From: Lunularia cruciata
Lineage: Eukaryota > Streptophyta > Marchantiopsida > Lunulariales > Lunulariaceae
Direction: 5' to 3'
DNA: 64,000 nucleotides
NCBI GenBank assembly: GCA_948567375.1
Contig: OX419756.1
Span: 27,320,552 to 27,384,551, forward strand
Below the pieces are notes generated by a model that did not search any database, was not told the origin of the DNA, and worked only from the letters and a program-made list of their open reading frames with translations. Of this stretch, positions 1 to 10,557 are shown one piece after another; position 1 is the stretch's first letter, and the number at the start of each line of letters is the position of its first letter. The position numbers were made by a program, and so were the translations under genes.

Positions 1-275
1 CCAACATGCAAACCCAAGTCAAGTAAGCCTCTCCTTTCCCTCAATCTCTTGCTCTCAAAGGTCAATGGACATGAACTTGCCTTATGTCCCTTCTCTCCAC
101 ATAGAAAGCACTTAGACTCACTCTTTCCTCCAAGTGGTGTAGGTTTTTGGATCCTCTCAATACTCTCTTCAAATTCTATTGTAAACTCTCTTTTCCTCAA
201 ATCAACCCCTACAATCACCTCAAACCCTTGGGGAACCTTGCATAATCTCAATTTCCACTCTTGATGACCCTCCAT
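1..275 (-). CDS. Gy1 ORF1 (zinc-knuckle leader protein), partial
   Basis: This is the N-terminal part of the small Gy1 ORF1 described in full at 37294-37767. It starts at the ATG complementary to 273-275. It runs through the basic N-terminal stretch and the C-x2-C-x4-H-x4-C zinc knuckle and is cut by the window edge shortly after the conserved Leu-Gly-Leu-His-Val-Gly segment. No stop or frameshift is visible in the part present. A role in nucleic-acid binding is inferred from the zinc knuckle only. Confidence 0.6.
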   Translation of the reverse strand, partial: MEGHQEWKLRLCKVPQGFEVIVGVDLRKREFTIEFEESIERIQKPTPLGGKSESKCFLCGEKGHKASSCPLTFESKRLRERRGLLDLGLHV

Positions 276-1134
276 GTTCCCAAGATGAATCTAAACACTC
301 AAACATGCTTTTTGTTGATCTCAAACTTCTCATGCATGAGATCTCCACTCTGCAGAATTGACCCTTCCTCACAATGTCACTCAAATCTCCCAAACAATAT
401 GTCACAGTCCTCTGAAATTTTGCACACTTGATAACAACTCCAGGGCGTCTCTCCCTGCAAAATTTCAGATCTTTTCATTGAGCCATTTGGCCTAGACACC
501 TTTCTATTCAGCACCCATATTTCAGATTTGGTCTGAAAACCACCCCCCTCACTTCAAAAACTTATTTCTCCCTGCGGAAGAACGATCTGTCTCTAATTTT
601 TGCGGCAGCAGGCATGATACAATGCACTGATTTTTATTGAAAATTTTCAGGACAATTCACTGAAAATTGAAAAAATGGCAGACTCTGTACAATTTTCCAG
701 AGAGCATGTAGTTGCGGGAGCACTTTACCCTATCAACTTTCAAAAATTCTAGCCCAGTGCGCATAGAAGCTCTCACAATAATTTCAAGTGTGCTAACTGT
801 AAGATAACCCAAGCTATCATGTGTAGAAATCTCAAGTCCAGATCTTGAACTTGAGATTTTGCCAAAAATCACCTTAATCCCCAAAATCTACAATCCACCT
901 CACACAATCTCTCCAATTCCTCTCATGTGTACAAGATGTACAAAATCACCTCAAAGACATCATAATGAACTACAGGGTATACAAATGGATCTTGGTTCTC
1001 TAACATAACTTCAGCCCTCTCCTCTCCTAATGTTCTCTCCAAGTGAGCTCTCATAGCCTCCTTCTGCCTAATATAGAATTGGACGCGGAACATTATCTTG
1101 CCTTCTAGAGAGGTCCTGGCAACAGAACCAAAAA

Positions 1135-1826
1135 TGTGAGCGGGCCTGTCTCTCACTCAGGATGCACCTCTGATGGCTATTATGGTAGCCCACCATGGAT
1201 TAAGAAGGCAAGGAACCCCAACTCCATCATACTCCTCCAAGGCTAACACTCCAAGACTCAAGACATTGCTCACTAGAGAACTCAATGAGAGAGAGATAGT
1301 TGCAAATGAAAGGATGATGAGTACCTCCTCACCCCTTGTTTATATACTTGTGAAATAGTTACGTACCAAAGTTACTAATTACCATAGTAACTCAAGTTAC
1401 TAGACTAAAAGTCAAGTAAAGTCAAAAAGTAGAAAGGAATATCCATTCACATGGGCATATTCCCCTAAGCATGTGGTCTTATCTTGACCCAACCACTAAG
1501 TCAAGGATTCCTTCACATGGGCTATCCTTGGACTAAAGAAGAATCCAAAACAAAAAGGCTTGCGGGCCCAAGAGTTCTCAACTCTTTCCTCAAAGCCAAA
1601 CACCTAGGATTAATACCAAGTCATCACACTAAAATCCAAAATAGTGGTGCTCATCTTTTCTACTTCCTCTAAAGTAAGGTCCCATCTATCTTAGCTATGA
1701 CTAACTTTAGCTAACCATAAATAATATAGAACCATCCTTTATCTCTATATAAATAATATCTCTTAAGTACTTGTAATACCAAGCTAAATATCACAATACC
1801 ACACACATGCACAAATGGGTGTTACA
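1135..1826 (-). repeat. Gy1 LTR (5' LTR of copy F)
   Basis: This is a 692-bp terminal repeat. On the minus strand it begins TGTAACACCC and ends CTCACA, as in copies A, B, C, E and H. The U3 part contains the TATATAAA box found in the other LTRs. The base 13 nt from the LTR end is the G variant, so the leader frame lacks the ATG that copies A, C and H have at this point. Confidence 0.92.
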
Positions 1827-1876
1827 GTCTAGGAGAGGGGCTGATCTTCCAACAGCGTAGAACAAGATAACAAATC

Positions 1877-4057
1877 ATGGCGAAGAAGGTGGCCAACGCA
1901 CTGGCAGTGAGAGGTTTTGCAATTTGGAGAGTAGACGTAGTAGCTAGGATTGAAGTCTTGGTTAGACTTTGTATTACCTTTTTAGCATGGAATTGGAATT
2001 TCAGTTTCCCGAGAGTGATGGCAGAGATTGCTGCCAGTAATTGTGAGGAGGGTCCCGAAGTAGAGGGGAAGAGAGGCAATCCGGCTTGATGGACTAAGTC
2101 AGATTGGAAGTTAGTCCTGGGGAGAGAAGCAGGAGAGTCGACAGGGATCACCTTCTATTGGAAGTGTGATGCTGCAGAGGAGACGGCGGAGATTCACAAT
2201 TCATTTTTTGCTCCACGAACTACGAATGGTTACAAGGTGGAATCCTATTGGGACCCAATCCAAAGAAGTATTGTGGGGCCAATGATGGCCATGTTCAAGC
2301 CGGAGCAAACAACATACATAACCATGCAGCATGTCGTCTTCTTCCATCAGATGTTTGCAGGAGTACCAGTGAATTGGGCGAAGTGCTTCCATCACCAAAC
2401 AAGGCAGATGGTGGTGAATTGGAGAATGGGCTCGCCACCGCATTATTTTGCACCGTTCGCAGCACATTTCTACTTCGGGCTGAACTTGCTCTCTGAAGAC
2501 GAGTGTCATCGTATGGTCTCCCACGTGCACCCCGATTTGAGACGAGAAGCCAACGAAGAGGAGCGACAGTATATGCTTCATTTGCGGGCGAATGACAAGT
2601 ACTTTGCAAGAATGGGACAGTGGAAGATCAAAGATGTTGCCAGTCCGAAGACGAAGAAGCAAAGTAAACCCGAAGAAGCCAAATCATCGCCCATCCAACG
2701 CAAGACTCGGAGGCTGATGTTGAAGACTACTAACATCATGAGAAGGGCATCATCGGGATCAGAGTCGGGTGAAGAAACTGAGTTGCAAGAAGAGGACTCA
2801 TAAGAAGAAAACCTCATGTTGAAAAGTGAGGAGTCGGGTAGTGAAAGTGAGGGAGAGCCCAAAGTCCAGCAATTGGTGGTGGTAAGTGAGGCCGGCAAGG
2901 CAATGACGGAGAACAAGCCAAAACTCAAAGCAAAGAAGGAGTATCCCGCGGGGCCGAGTTCAAGAGGCCAAGACAAAGATAGTGCCGACATGATGAAGAT
3001 ACAAAGATCGTGACTTCGGATGAAGGAGCCAATGACGCAAGAGAAGACTCCAGATGAAGGTGGCAATGATGAAGAAGACAACTTCGGTAGGATAGCATAT
3101 TTGACAAGGGTGGTCACACCATTGCTCGAGTTGTTGAAAGAACATCGTATGGGAATTACCCAAGATCAAAGGAAAGGGATGAATGAGCTGCAAGTGGTGA
3201 AGCATCTGTTGAAGGAAGTGCAGGAGCTACAGGAGCATCAAATCCGAAGAAGTGTGGAAATTGAAGATCTTTGGAGGTAGGAAGACTTGAGGAAGAAAAT
3301 GCTGAGCGTGCTACAAAGGAGTTGCGCAAAGAAAGAGAAAGAACTGCAAAAGCAAGCCGGAGAGTTGAAGGAGCAGGCAATGTGGCTCAGCAAGATGTAG
3401 GAGGAAGTGAGTAATGTGCGCATCGAGAATGTTCATCTGAAGGCGATGACCATTGTGATGGAGCAAGAGTTGGACAGCTTGAAGAAGAGTGTCGCAACAA
3501 AAGATCAAGCATGGCAGAGAGAATTGGCGTCCAGGCAAGAAGAAGAAGAGCGTTTATGAGAACTTGTCAAGAGTGTGGAGCAGCAGAAAATGCAGTATGT
3601 TGAGGAGAAGAAGATGCTCACTGTAAAATACAAAGACGAGTTGCAGATGTATCGGGAGGAGTTGAAGGTGGAGCGTTCTCGAGGATACGCATCGGAATCA
3701 ATAGGGGACATTGCGGGGAAATTACGAGCAATCTTAAGCATGGAGGTTGAAGGAAGATTGGAAGAAGCTCGTCTGCATGAGTTGAAGTTACTTGTGCAGG
3801 AGACTCAGAAGCAAAGAGCCAAGGACGTGGATATGAATACCTTGCTAATTTGGTTGAGAGAACGCGTAGATAGAAAAATGTTGGAGGTAGAAAATAATGT
3901 TAGTCTTAGGCTAGATTTAGTCAATTCAGAGTTAGAGAAAATTTGGAATAGTGTGACAATGGAAAAGAAACCCGATGTTGTAGATGTAGAAACTCAAGTG
4001 TCATCGGACTTGAGAATTGACACATTAGAGAAGAGTAGGTCGGGAAATAGAGTGTAG
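1877..4057 (+). pseudogene. Decayed 726-codon coiled-coil-rich reading frame, unknown family
   Basis: I do not recognise this gene. A single reading frame runs for 726 codons with no frameshift but is broken by six stops (TGA 2087, TAA 2801, TGA 3011, TAG 3278, TAG 3398, TGA 3557). All six are compatible with C-to-T change of CGA, CAG or CAA codons. The first ~260 residues are globular and rich in aromatic residues, Met and His. Residues ~260-380 are Lys/Glu/Ser-rich and look disordered. The rest is heptad-like, Glu/Lys/Leu/Gln-rich and probably coiled coil. The ATG at 1877 is the first in frame and follows the Gy1 copy F LTR by 50 bp, so the true N terminus may lie further upstream and be lost. 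Its first ~280 bp recur at 7593-7872. It could be a decayed host gene or the gag-like gene of a non-autonomous element; the repeats downstream favour the second. Confidence 0.6.
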
Positions 4058-4385
4058 ATGGAGTAAACCAGAGTTCAATTACAGATTGCAGTGAAGAAGT
4101 TGTAGAATTAGTAAAGAAATTAGTAGAATCAGTCATACTCGAAGAAGGTGAAATAGTAGGAAGATCATCGGGTCTGGAAGCCGATGATGAGGTCGACATC
4201 AGATCGGGATAGAAGTCAATTCTAAGATAGGAAAGGGCAGATATGAAGAGATAGATTGTCACTTAGGATCTATAGGTAGGAAGAGATGTTAGGAAGCGGT
4301 GCTTAGGTAGGCAAATCTGCCATTTGCTTCAGTATTTAAGTAAAGCATTCACCGTACGATGTTATTCAGTATTCATATTTCTGAA
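4058..4385 (+). other. 3' flank of the decayed coiled-coil frame
   Basis: No gene is visible. The stretch is purine-rich on the plus strand and continues the base composition of the preceding frame, then passes into the tandem repeats. It may be the untranslated 3' part of the same unit. Confidence 0.4.
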
Positions 4386-6190
4386 GATAGATAAAGCGAT
4401 GTGCTATTCTCAGTACTCGTCGCTTAAGCTTAATTCGATTGTCAATTTCGTGTTTGTATTTGTGAGTGTGTGGAGAATTTTGAAGAGCAAGTCAGTGTGT
4501 CTGTGGATGTGGGAATCTACAGCTCTGATCTTCATTTTGTGTGTTTGATCCTGAGTGAAGTGCATCGGAGCAATGCCTTGACAGGTCTGAGAGGAATTGT
4601 AGTGTTGTTAGTATTCTGCATTTGTGAGTGCAACACGAAGTTGATGTGAAGCAATTTTGATCGAGGAAGTTGTGCCTTCAATGGAGGGGTGGAACACAAT
4701 TCTAAGGTGAAATTGGTCTTCGCAATGAAGTGCCGTCTTCGGGAGAATCTGAATCATCACAATCAAGAGTTGTTTGGACAGAATTTACTATGATGTGATT
4801 ATATGTGCATATTTGTGACAAGTTGTCAAGATTGTGAGCTTGTTACTCTCTTTTGGGTGTAGTTTCTACCTGAGAGATTAAAGAAGCAATCAAGAAGAAC
4901 TGCAATTGTGACTTTTGACTTTGTATTTGACCAATTCTGACTTGTATCTCTGCGGGAATGAACTTTACTTACCTGATTACCGCAAAAGTGATATTTGCCG
5001 GGTTGGCACAAGTGCTCATTATCTTTAAGAATAGATAAAGCAAAGTGCTGTGAAGTAGTGCTCGTTGCTTGAGCTTGATTCCGAGTATCAACTTTGTGTC
5101 TATGTTTATAACTGTGTGGAGAAATTTGAAGTGCAAGTTAGTGTGCTTGTTGGATGTTGGATTCTGCAGCCTTGATCTTTACTCTGTGTGTTTGATCCTG
5201 AGTGAAGTGCAATCAAAGCAATTCCTTGATAGATCTAAGAGGAATTGTAGTGTTGGTAGTATTCTGCATTTGTGAGTGCAACACGGAGTTGATGTGAAGC
5301 AATTTTGATCAAGGAAGTTGTGCCTTCAATGGAGGGGTGGAACACGATTCTGAGGCAAAGTAGTTTTTCAGTAAAGTGCCATTTTTGGGAGAGCTTGAAT
5401 CATCATAATCAAGATTGTTTGGAAAGATTTGATGGAGTTGTGATTAAGAAGTGTCAATTTGTGAAAAGACTACAAATCAGTGCTTGTTACTTTCTTTTGG
5501 GTGTGGTTTCTACCTAAGAGACTAAAGAGGAACTCAAGAAGAACTACATTGTTACTTTGCTTTGTATTTGACCAATTCTGACTTGTATCTTTGCGGGAAC
5601 AAACTATACTTACCCAATTACCGCAAAAGTGATATTTGCCGGGTTGTCACAAAAGTTCAAAGTGCAAGTTAGTGAGTGTTGGATGTTGGATTCCATAGTA
5701 TTGATTTCATTCTGTGTGTTTGATCCTGAGTGGATAAAATCAAAGCAATGCTTTCATGAATTCATGAGGAATTGTAATGTTGGTAGTATTTAACATTTAT
5801 GATCACAATGATAGATTGATGCAAAGCAATTTTGATTGAGGAAGTTGGGTCTTCAATGGAGGGGTGGAACACAATTCCAAGGAAAAGTTATTTTGTGATG
5901 AAGTAGCCTTCTTTGGGAGAATTGAATCATCACAAGCAAGATTTGTTTGGAGAGAATTGAAAGAATTGTGATTATGGCTATTGCTAATTTGTGACAAGAC
6001 TGCAAATTCAATGCTTGTTACTCTCTTTTGGGTGTAGTTTCTACCTGAGAGACTAAAGAAGAACTCATAGAGAACTTATTATGACATTTTACTTTGTATT
6101 TGACCATTCTTGACTCGTATCTATATGGGAACAAATTGTTACTAGCTGATTACCGCAAAAGTGATACTTGTTGGGTTGTCACATAACACT
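4386..6190 (+). repeat. Three tandem copies of a ~0.53-0.64-kb repeat
   Basis: Three consecutive copies start near 4386, 5028 and 5656. The first two are about 640 bp apart and the third is shorter at its start. Shared landmarks include GTGTGTTTGATCCTGAGTG, CAATGGAGGGGTGGAAC, CTCTTTTGGGTGT followed by a TTTCTACCT motif, and the terminal ACCGCAAAAGTGATA followed by GGGTTG and a CAC motif. Short open frames inside are not conserved between copies, so I see no gene. A more diverged relative lies at about 15100-15540. The unit may be an LTR or 3' region of a non-autonomous element linked to the frame at 1877-4057. Confidence 0.75.
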
Positions 6191-6896
6191 ATCAACAACT
6201 TCATACAAAATGATCAGCATTTAACTTCATCATCATAAAATATTAAGAACCATTTTGTAAATATGACAACATAGTCTTTGTACAAAACATTTTGTATCTA
6301 TATATATTTCATACATAGTAGTTAGGTTATGATACAAAGATCTTGTATTATGCCTATCACCTTACATAATAGTGATGAATAATAAGAGGTAGAGTGTTCA
6401 TGCCCTATGGACCATGCCTATTGAAGATTAGTTGTAGGGTTAGATAAGTAATAAGATGTGATTAACAGAAAGCAGTTAAGATGTAATTAGGGGATTTCCA
6501 ATACATTGTAGCTATTTGATTTATTTGGCAGCTAAGTAAGATTGTATATGGCATTTAGATCCAATGTTCATAGGCTTCATTTGATATATCTTTTCATTGC
6601 AAAAAAAAGAGAAAAGGTTTAAACCATCAAGTTTGTTAAGTTGGTGTATGTGTATTAGTCTGCACTTTGTATGATTGCATTTGGATTGAGTGGGAGTGAG
6701 GAATCTTGATGCATGAGCAGAAGCACTTGAGTGAGGAAAGTCATTTTGTGTAGAACTAGAGTGTGCAACTCTAGTGGCTTTGTAGGGGTCAATAACATAC
6801 AAAGATAAGTCACCATAAACCTAGAGTATCATAAAGTAATACCAACCTATAAGATTCAACAATGTAATCAATCATTCAACTCTTGTGATGCTGTGC
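6191..6896. other. AT-rich stretch without recognisable genes
   Basis: There is no supported gene. Between 6200 and 6320 there are several imperfect inverted and direct copies of ACAAAATG/CATTTTGT. The rest is AT-rich unique-looking sequence up to the end of the copy G LTR. One possible 93-codon minus-strand frame (6521-6802) shows no recognisable motif. Confidence 0.4.
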
Positions 6897-7592
6897 TGTG
6901 AAATGGCCTGTCTCTCACTCAGGATGAACCTCTGATGGCTATTATGGTAGCCCACCATGGACTAAGAAGGCAAGAAACCCCAACTCCATCATACTCCTCC
7001 AAGGCTAACACTCCAAGACTCAAGACATTGCTCACTAGAGAACTCAATGAGAGAGAGATAGTTGCAAATGAAAGGATGATGAAAACCTCCTCACCCCTTG
7101 TTTATATACTTGTGAAATAGTTATGTACCAAAGTTACTAATTACCATAGTAACCCAAGTTACTAGACTAAAAGTCAAGTAAAGTCAAAAAGTAGAAAGGA
7201 ATATCCATTCACATGGGCATATCTCCCTAAGCATGTGGTCTTATCTTGACCAAACCACTAAGTCAAGGATTCCTTCACATGGGCTATCCTTGGACTAAAG
7301 AAGAATCCAAAACAAAAAGGCTTGCGGGCCCAAGAGTTCTCAACTCTTTCCTCAAAGCCAAACACCTAGGAATAATACCAAGTCAACACACTAAAGTCCA
7401 AAATAGTGGTGCTCATCTTTTCTCTAAAGTTCCTCTAAAGTAAGGTCCCCTCTATCTTAGCTATGACTAACTTTAGCTAACCATAAATAATATAGAACCA
7501 TCCTTTATCTCTATATAAATAATATCTCTTAAGTACTTGTAATACCAAGCTAAATATCACAATACCACACACATGCACAAATGGGTGTTACA
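6897..7592 (-). repeat. Gy1 LTR (copy G), isolated from any leader
   Basis: This is a complete 696-bp Gy1 LTR in minus orientation. Its 3' end (TGTGA on the plus strand at 6897) abuts unrelated sequence instead of a PBS. Its 5' end abuts the same flank as the LTR of copy F (GTC, then C or T, then AGGAGAGGGGCTGATC). It is therefore either a solo LTR or a duplicate of the copy F end. The left and right flanking tetramers (GTGC, GTCC) differ at one base, so a target-site duplication is possible but not clean. Confidence 0.85.
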
Positions 7593-7872
7593 GTCCAGGA
7601 GAGGGGCTGATCTTCCAACAGCGTAGAACAAGAGAACGAATCATGGCGAAGAAGGTGGCCAACGCACTGGCAGTGAGAGGTTTTGCAATTTGAAGAGTAG
7701 ACGTAGTAGCTAGGATCGAAGTCTTGGTTAGACTTCGTATTACCTTTTTAGCATGGAATTGGAATTTCAGTTTCTCGAGAGTGATGGCAGAGATCACTGC
7801 CAGTAATTGTGAGGAGGGTCCCGAAGTAGAGGGGAAGAGAGGCAATCCGGCTTGATGGACTGAGTCAGATTG
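7593..7872 (+). repeat. Second copy of the start of the decayed coiled-coil frame
   Basis: This 280-bp segment is nearly identical to 1827-2106, including the shared in-frame TGA after the Gly-Asn-Pro-Ala codons. It has an extra stop (TTTGCAATTTGAAGAG versus TTTGCAATTTGGAGAG). It ends within a GATTG shared with the Gy1 reverse transcriptase sequence that follows, which is a 5-bp microhomology junction. It has no coding capacity. Confidence 0.85.
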
Positions 7873-8754
7873 CCCAAGCTCCTCAAAAGCTTTGAGAGCC
7901 TCCTTGTCCTCCAAAATCACCATGTAATCGACACCCTTCTTCATGTAGATGGTCAATGCATAAGCCTTGTTGGAAAATGAGAAGATGAACCTCCTATAGT
8001 ATCCAACCATCCCCCAGAATTGGCGTAAATTTGTCAAGCTTGAAGGGAATGGAAGGTCTGAGATTTTCCTCACCTTCTCAGGATCAACTGCTATTCCATC
8101 CTTAGAGATGATGTGCCCCAAAAGTAGACCTTCTTCACATCCAAAAATGCACTTCTCTGGGTTGAGTGATGCATTTGCCTCATCCAAGCGTTGCAAGACT
8201 TTGATTAGGTGCTCAAAGTGCTCCTCCTTGCTCTCATAGACACAAAAGTCATCAATGAAGTCTCGCAAATTTCCCAATGAAAGGTTCAAATACCTTGTTC
8301 ATGAACCATTGGAATGTGGCTGGAACATTGCAAAGCCCAAAAGGCATGACCTTGAAAGCGTAAGTTCCCCAAGGTGTGGTGAATGTGGTGAGTTGTTGAT
8401 GCTCTGGTGCAATCTTGATTTGGTTGTATCCACTATAACCATCTCCAAAACTGTACTTCTCATGACCTGCAACCTCCTCCAAGATCTCATCAATGAATGG
8501 CAATGGGTAGTAGTCCTTCTTGGTAACAACATTGAGCTTCTTGTAATCCACACATCCCTGAAGCTTGCCATTCTTTTTCTTCACAATGACAATTGGAGAC
8601 ACCCATTTTGAATTCTCCACCTCAAAGATAAATCCAGCCTCCTTGAGCTTATCAATCTCCTCCTTCACAACCAAAGATATTGGAGGGCTAATGCGACATT
8701 GCTTTTGACAGATTGGTCTTGCATGTGACTCCACCTCTATCTTCTGCTCCTCCA
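7873..8754 (-). pseudogene. Gy1 reverse transcriptase fragment (misplaced)
   Basis: This is an isolated piece of Gy1 pol covering the region from just before the RT fingers to the RNase H connection. It matches 40195-41070 of intact copy C. The Phe-Ile-Asp-Asp catalytic box is present, but a frame break just upstream (around 8270) splits the domain. It lies between a 72-bp stub of a Gy1 LTR on the right and the captured 280-bp coiled-coil-gene piece on the left. It is therefore not part of a normally ordered element. It is not expected to be functional. Confidence 0.88.
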
Positions 8755-8826
8755 ATAAATAATATCTCTTAAGTACTTGTAATACCAAGCTAAATATCAC
8801 AATACCACACACATGCACAAATGGGT
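8755..8826 (-). repeat. 72-bp stub of the copy H 3' LTR (start of U3)
   Basis: Immediately left of the PPT the plus strand reads the reverse complement of TGTAACACCCATTTGTGC and the next ~55 bp of the Gy1 U3. It then breaks off inside ATAAATAATATC and joins reverse transcriptase coding sequence. The break lacks the rest of U3, R and U5. Confidence 0.88.
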
Positions 8827-8880
8827 GTTACATTTACCCCTGGACTAAGTTTTCACTTTGTCCTCAAAGTGAAGGTCTCT

Positions 8881-10497
8881 CTACCTTCTATGGTACATCT
8901 TCAACTTATCATGGTTAATCCTATCAAAGTGTCTTCCTCCCAACTCCTTGAGATCATAGGTGTAATTGCCCCACACCTTCTCCACTATGAAAGGTCCAAA
9001 GTACTTAGGCAAAAACTTAATTTGCACTCTCTTGAATCGAACGGAATCAAACAATATTACCCAATCACCTTCTTTGAAAGGCTCCACCTTCTTCTTGCCT
9101 TGCCTCTTGTCATAGCTCTCCTTTTGTTTCCTTTGGGCTTGCTCCACTCAGACCATAGAAACTGCTCTTGCCTCTTCCAACTCCATGAGTTGTTCCTTCC
9201 TTGACTTCTTTGCATCACCTCCTTGTGCTTTCTTCAATCTCCTATGAATGCTTTGGAAGGTAGGAAGATCAAAGTGAATAGGTAAGGTAGACTCAATACC
9301 ATACACCAATTGAAATGGAGAATATCTGGTGGAAGTCTTCATGGTTGTCCTATACTCCCACAAAACTGCATGAATCCTCTTGTCCCAATGATGTTTAGCC
9401 CCCTCCATTTCTGCATCTTTGGCCAACATCATGCACAAGGTCTGATTGGTTCTCTCTGCCAAGCCATTGGAATTTGGCTTATAGGATGTAGTTACTCTAT
9501 GTGTGATAGAGAAATGTCGTAGCATGGCTGTAGTAATGCTTCTTGTAAACTCTCCTCCTCTATCAGAAACCAACTCCAAAGGGCATCCAAACCTAGTGAA
9601 AATGCGTTCATAAAGAAATCTACCCACTTCATCTTCATTCTTGTCCCTCAATGGTCTAGCCTCAACCCACTTGGTAAGGTAATTAGTAACTACCACAATG
9701 TACCGATTGTTCCTTGGGGTTCTATTGAGAGGACCTACAAAATCAATTCCCCACTTCTCAAAAGGTCCTAGCAATGGAATTGATCTAAGTGGTGGAGTGG
9801 ATGTAGACTTTCTAGCAAAAGCTTGACAAACATGACAAGTTTTGCAATAATCAAGAAAATCCTTGAAAATCCCTCTCCAATGGTAACCTGCATCTAGAAT
9901 CTTGAAAGCAGTCACCTTTCCTGCAAAGTGTCCTCCACATACTAAACCTTCATGAAACTCCTTTATGAGTAGGATAGACTCTTCCTTACCCACTGCTCTT
10001 TGAAGTAGACTATCTGCTCCTTGGTGAAAAAGAATATCCTCCACCATTGTGTAAGGTCTAGATCTTGCTGCAAGGGCCTTCCTCTCCCTAGCATGCATCC
10101 CTTCTGGATAGTTACCTCTTGTCACAAAATCCACAATCTCCTTGTACTCCATTGGAATCTCTTGAGTGACTGAGATTGTCATGAGCTCCTCATCCGGGAA
10201 GGAATCATCCACTGGCTCATCTCCATCATGATCATAGGCTCTAGATAACAAATAAGCATTTGCATGTTTTTTTCTTGGCCTATCCTCAATTGTGTAATCA
10301 TACTCAGACAAGAGTATCATCCACCTTGCTAGTCTCCCTTCAACATTAGGCTTGTTGAAGATGTACTTCAAAGCCTTGTGATCCGTGAAAATTGTGGCTT
10401 TCCCTCCAATCAAGTAGTGTCTAAACTTCTTGAGACCAAAGATCACTGCCAACCCTTCTCTCTCCGTGACAGAGTAGTTCTTCTCTGCTGAAACCAT
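8881..10497 (-). pseudogene. Gy1 copy H RNase H and integrase part of pol
   Basis: The segment from 10497 down to 9148 reads open for 449 codons and covers the second half of RNase H, the zinc-binding HHCC module, and the DD35E integrase core including Val-Ser-Asp-Arg-Gly-Gly-Glu. A frame break around 9147 (TGA replacing a sense codon in the Met-Val-x-Val-Glu-Gln context) separates it from the C-terminal GPF-like module (9147-8881) with Phe-Gly-Pro-Phe-Ile-Val. In intact copies all of this is one polyprotein. The domain content shows that copy H once had a full pol, but these breaks and those upstream make it non-autonomous. Confidence 0.88.
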
Positions 10498-10557
10498 CTG
10501 CCTACTAGCATAAGCTATTGGATGATCATGCCCATCTTGGTCTAATTGACTAAGAGT

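Larger units (their letters stand above)
1..1826 (-). mobile_element. Gy1 copy F: 5' end of a Ty3/Gypsy retrotransposon, cut by the window edge
   Basis: Only the 5' part of this minus-strand element lies in the window: its 5' LTR (1135-1826), the untranslated leader and the start of ORF1 (from about 275 down to 1). The sequence aligns along its length with the same parts of copies H (13191-15016), A and C. The base after the LTR starts the motif GTCT, the expected flank of the insertion. The rest of the element, including gag-pol, lies to the left of base 1 and cannot be assessed. The LTR shares the variant ACCATAAATAATATAG only with copy G, which makes F and G sister LTRs. Confidence 0.9.

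Noticed and set aside
1173-1358. A 61-codon frame antisense to each Gy1 LTR (also near 6935, 26765, 34363, 36212, 43332, 46053, 46766) and a second 62-codon one nearby
   Set aside because: They recur only because the LTRs are near identical. There is no codon bias, domain or start context to support a gene.
2201-2662. A 153-codon minus-strand frame opposite the coiled-coil pseudogene
   Set aside because: It is a shadow of the opposite frame, which shows consistent composition over 2.2 kb.
5640-6320. CRISPR-like or satellite array
   Set aside because: There are only three long, diverged copies with no regular short spacers.
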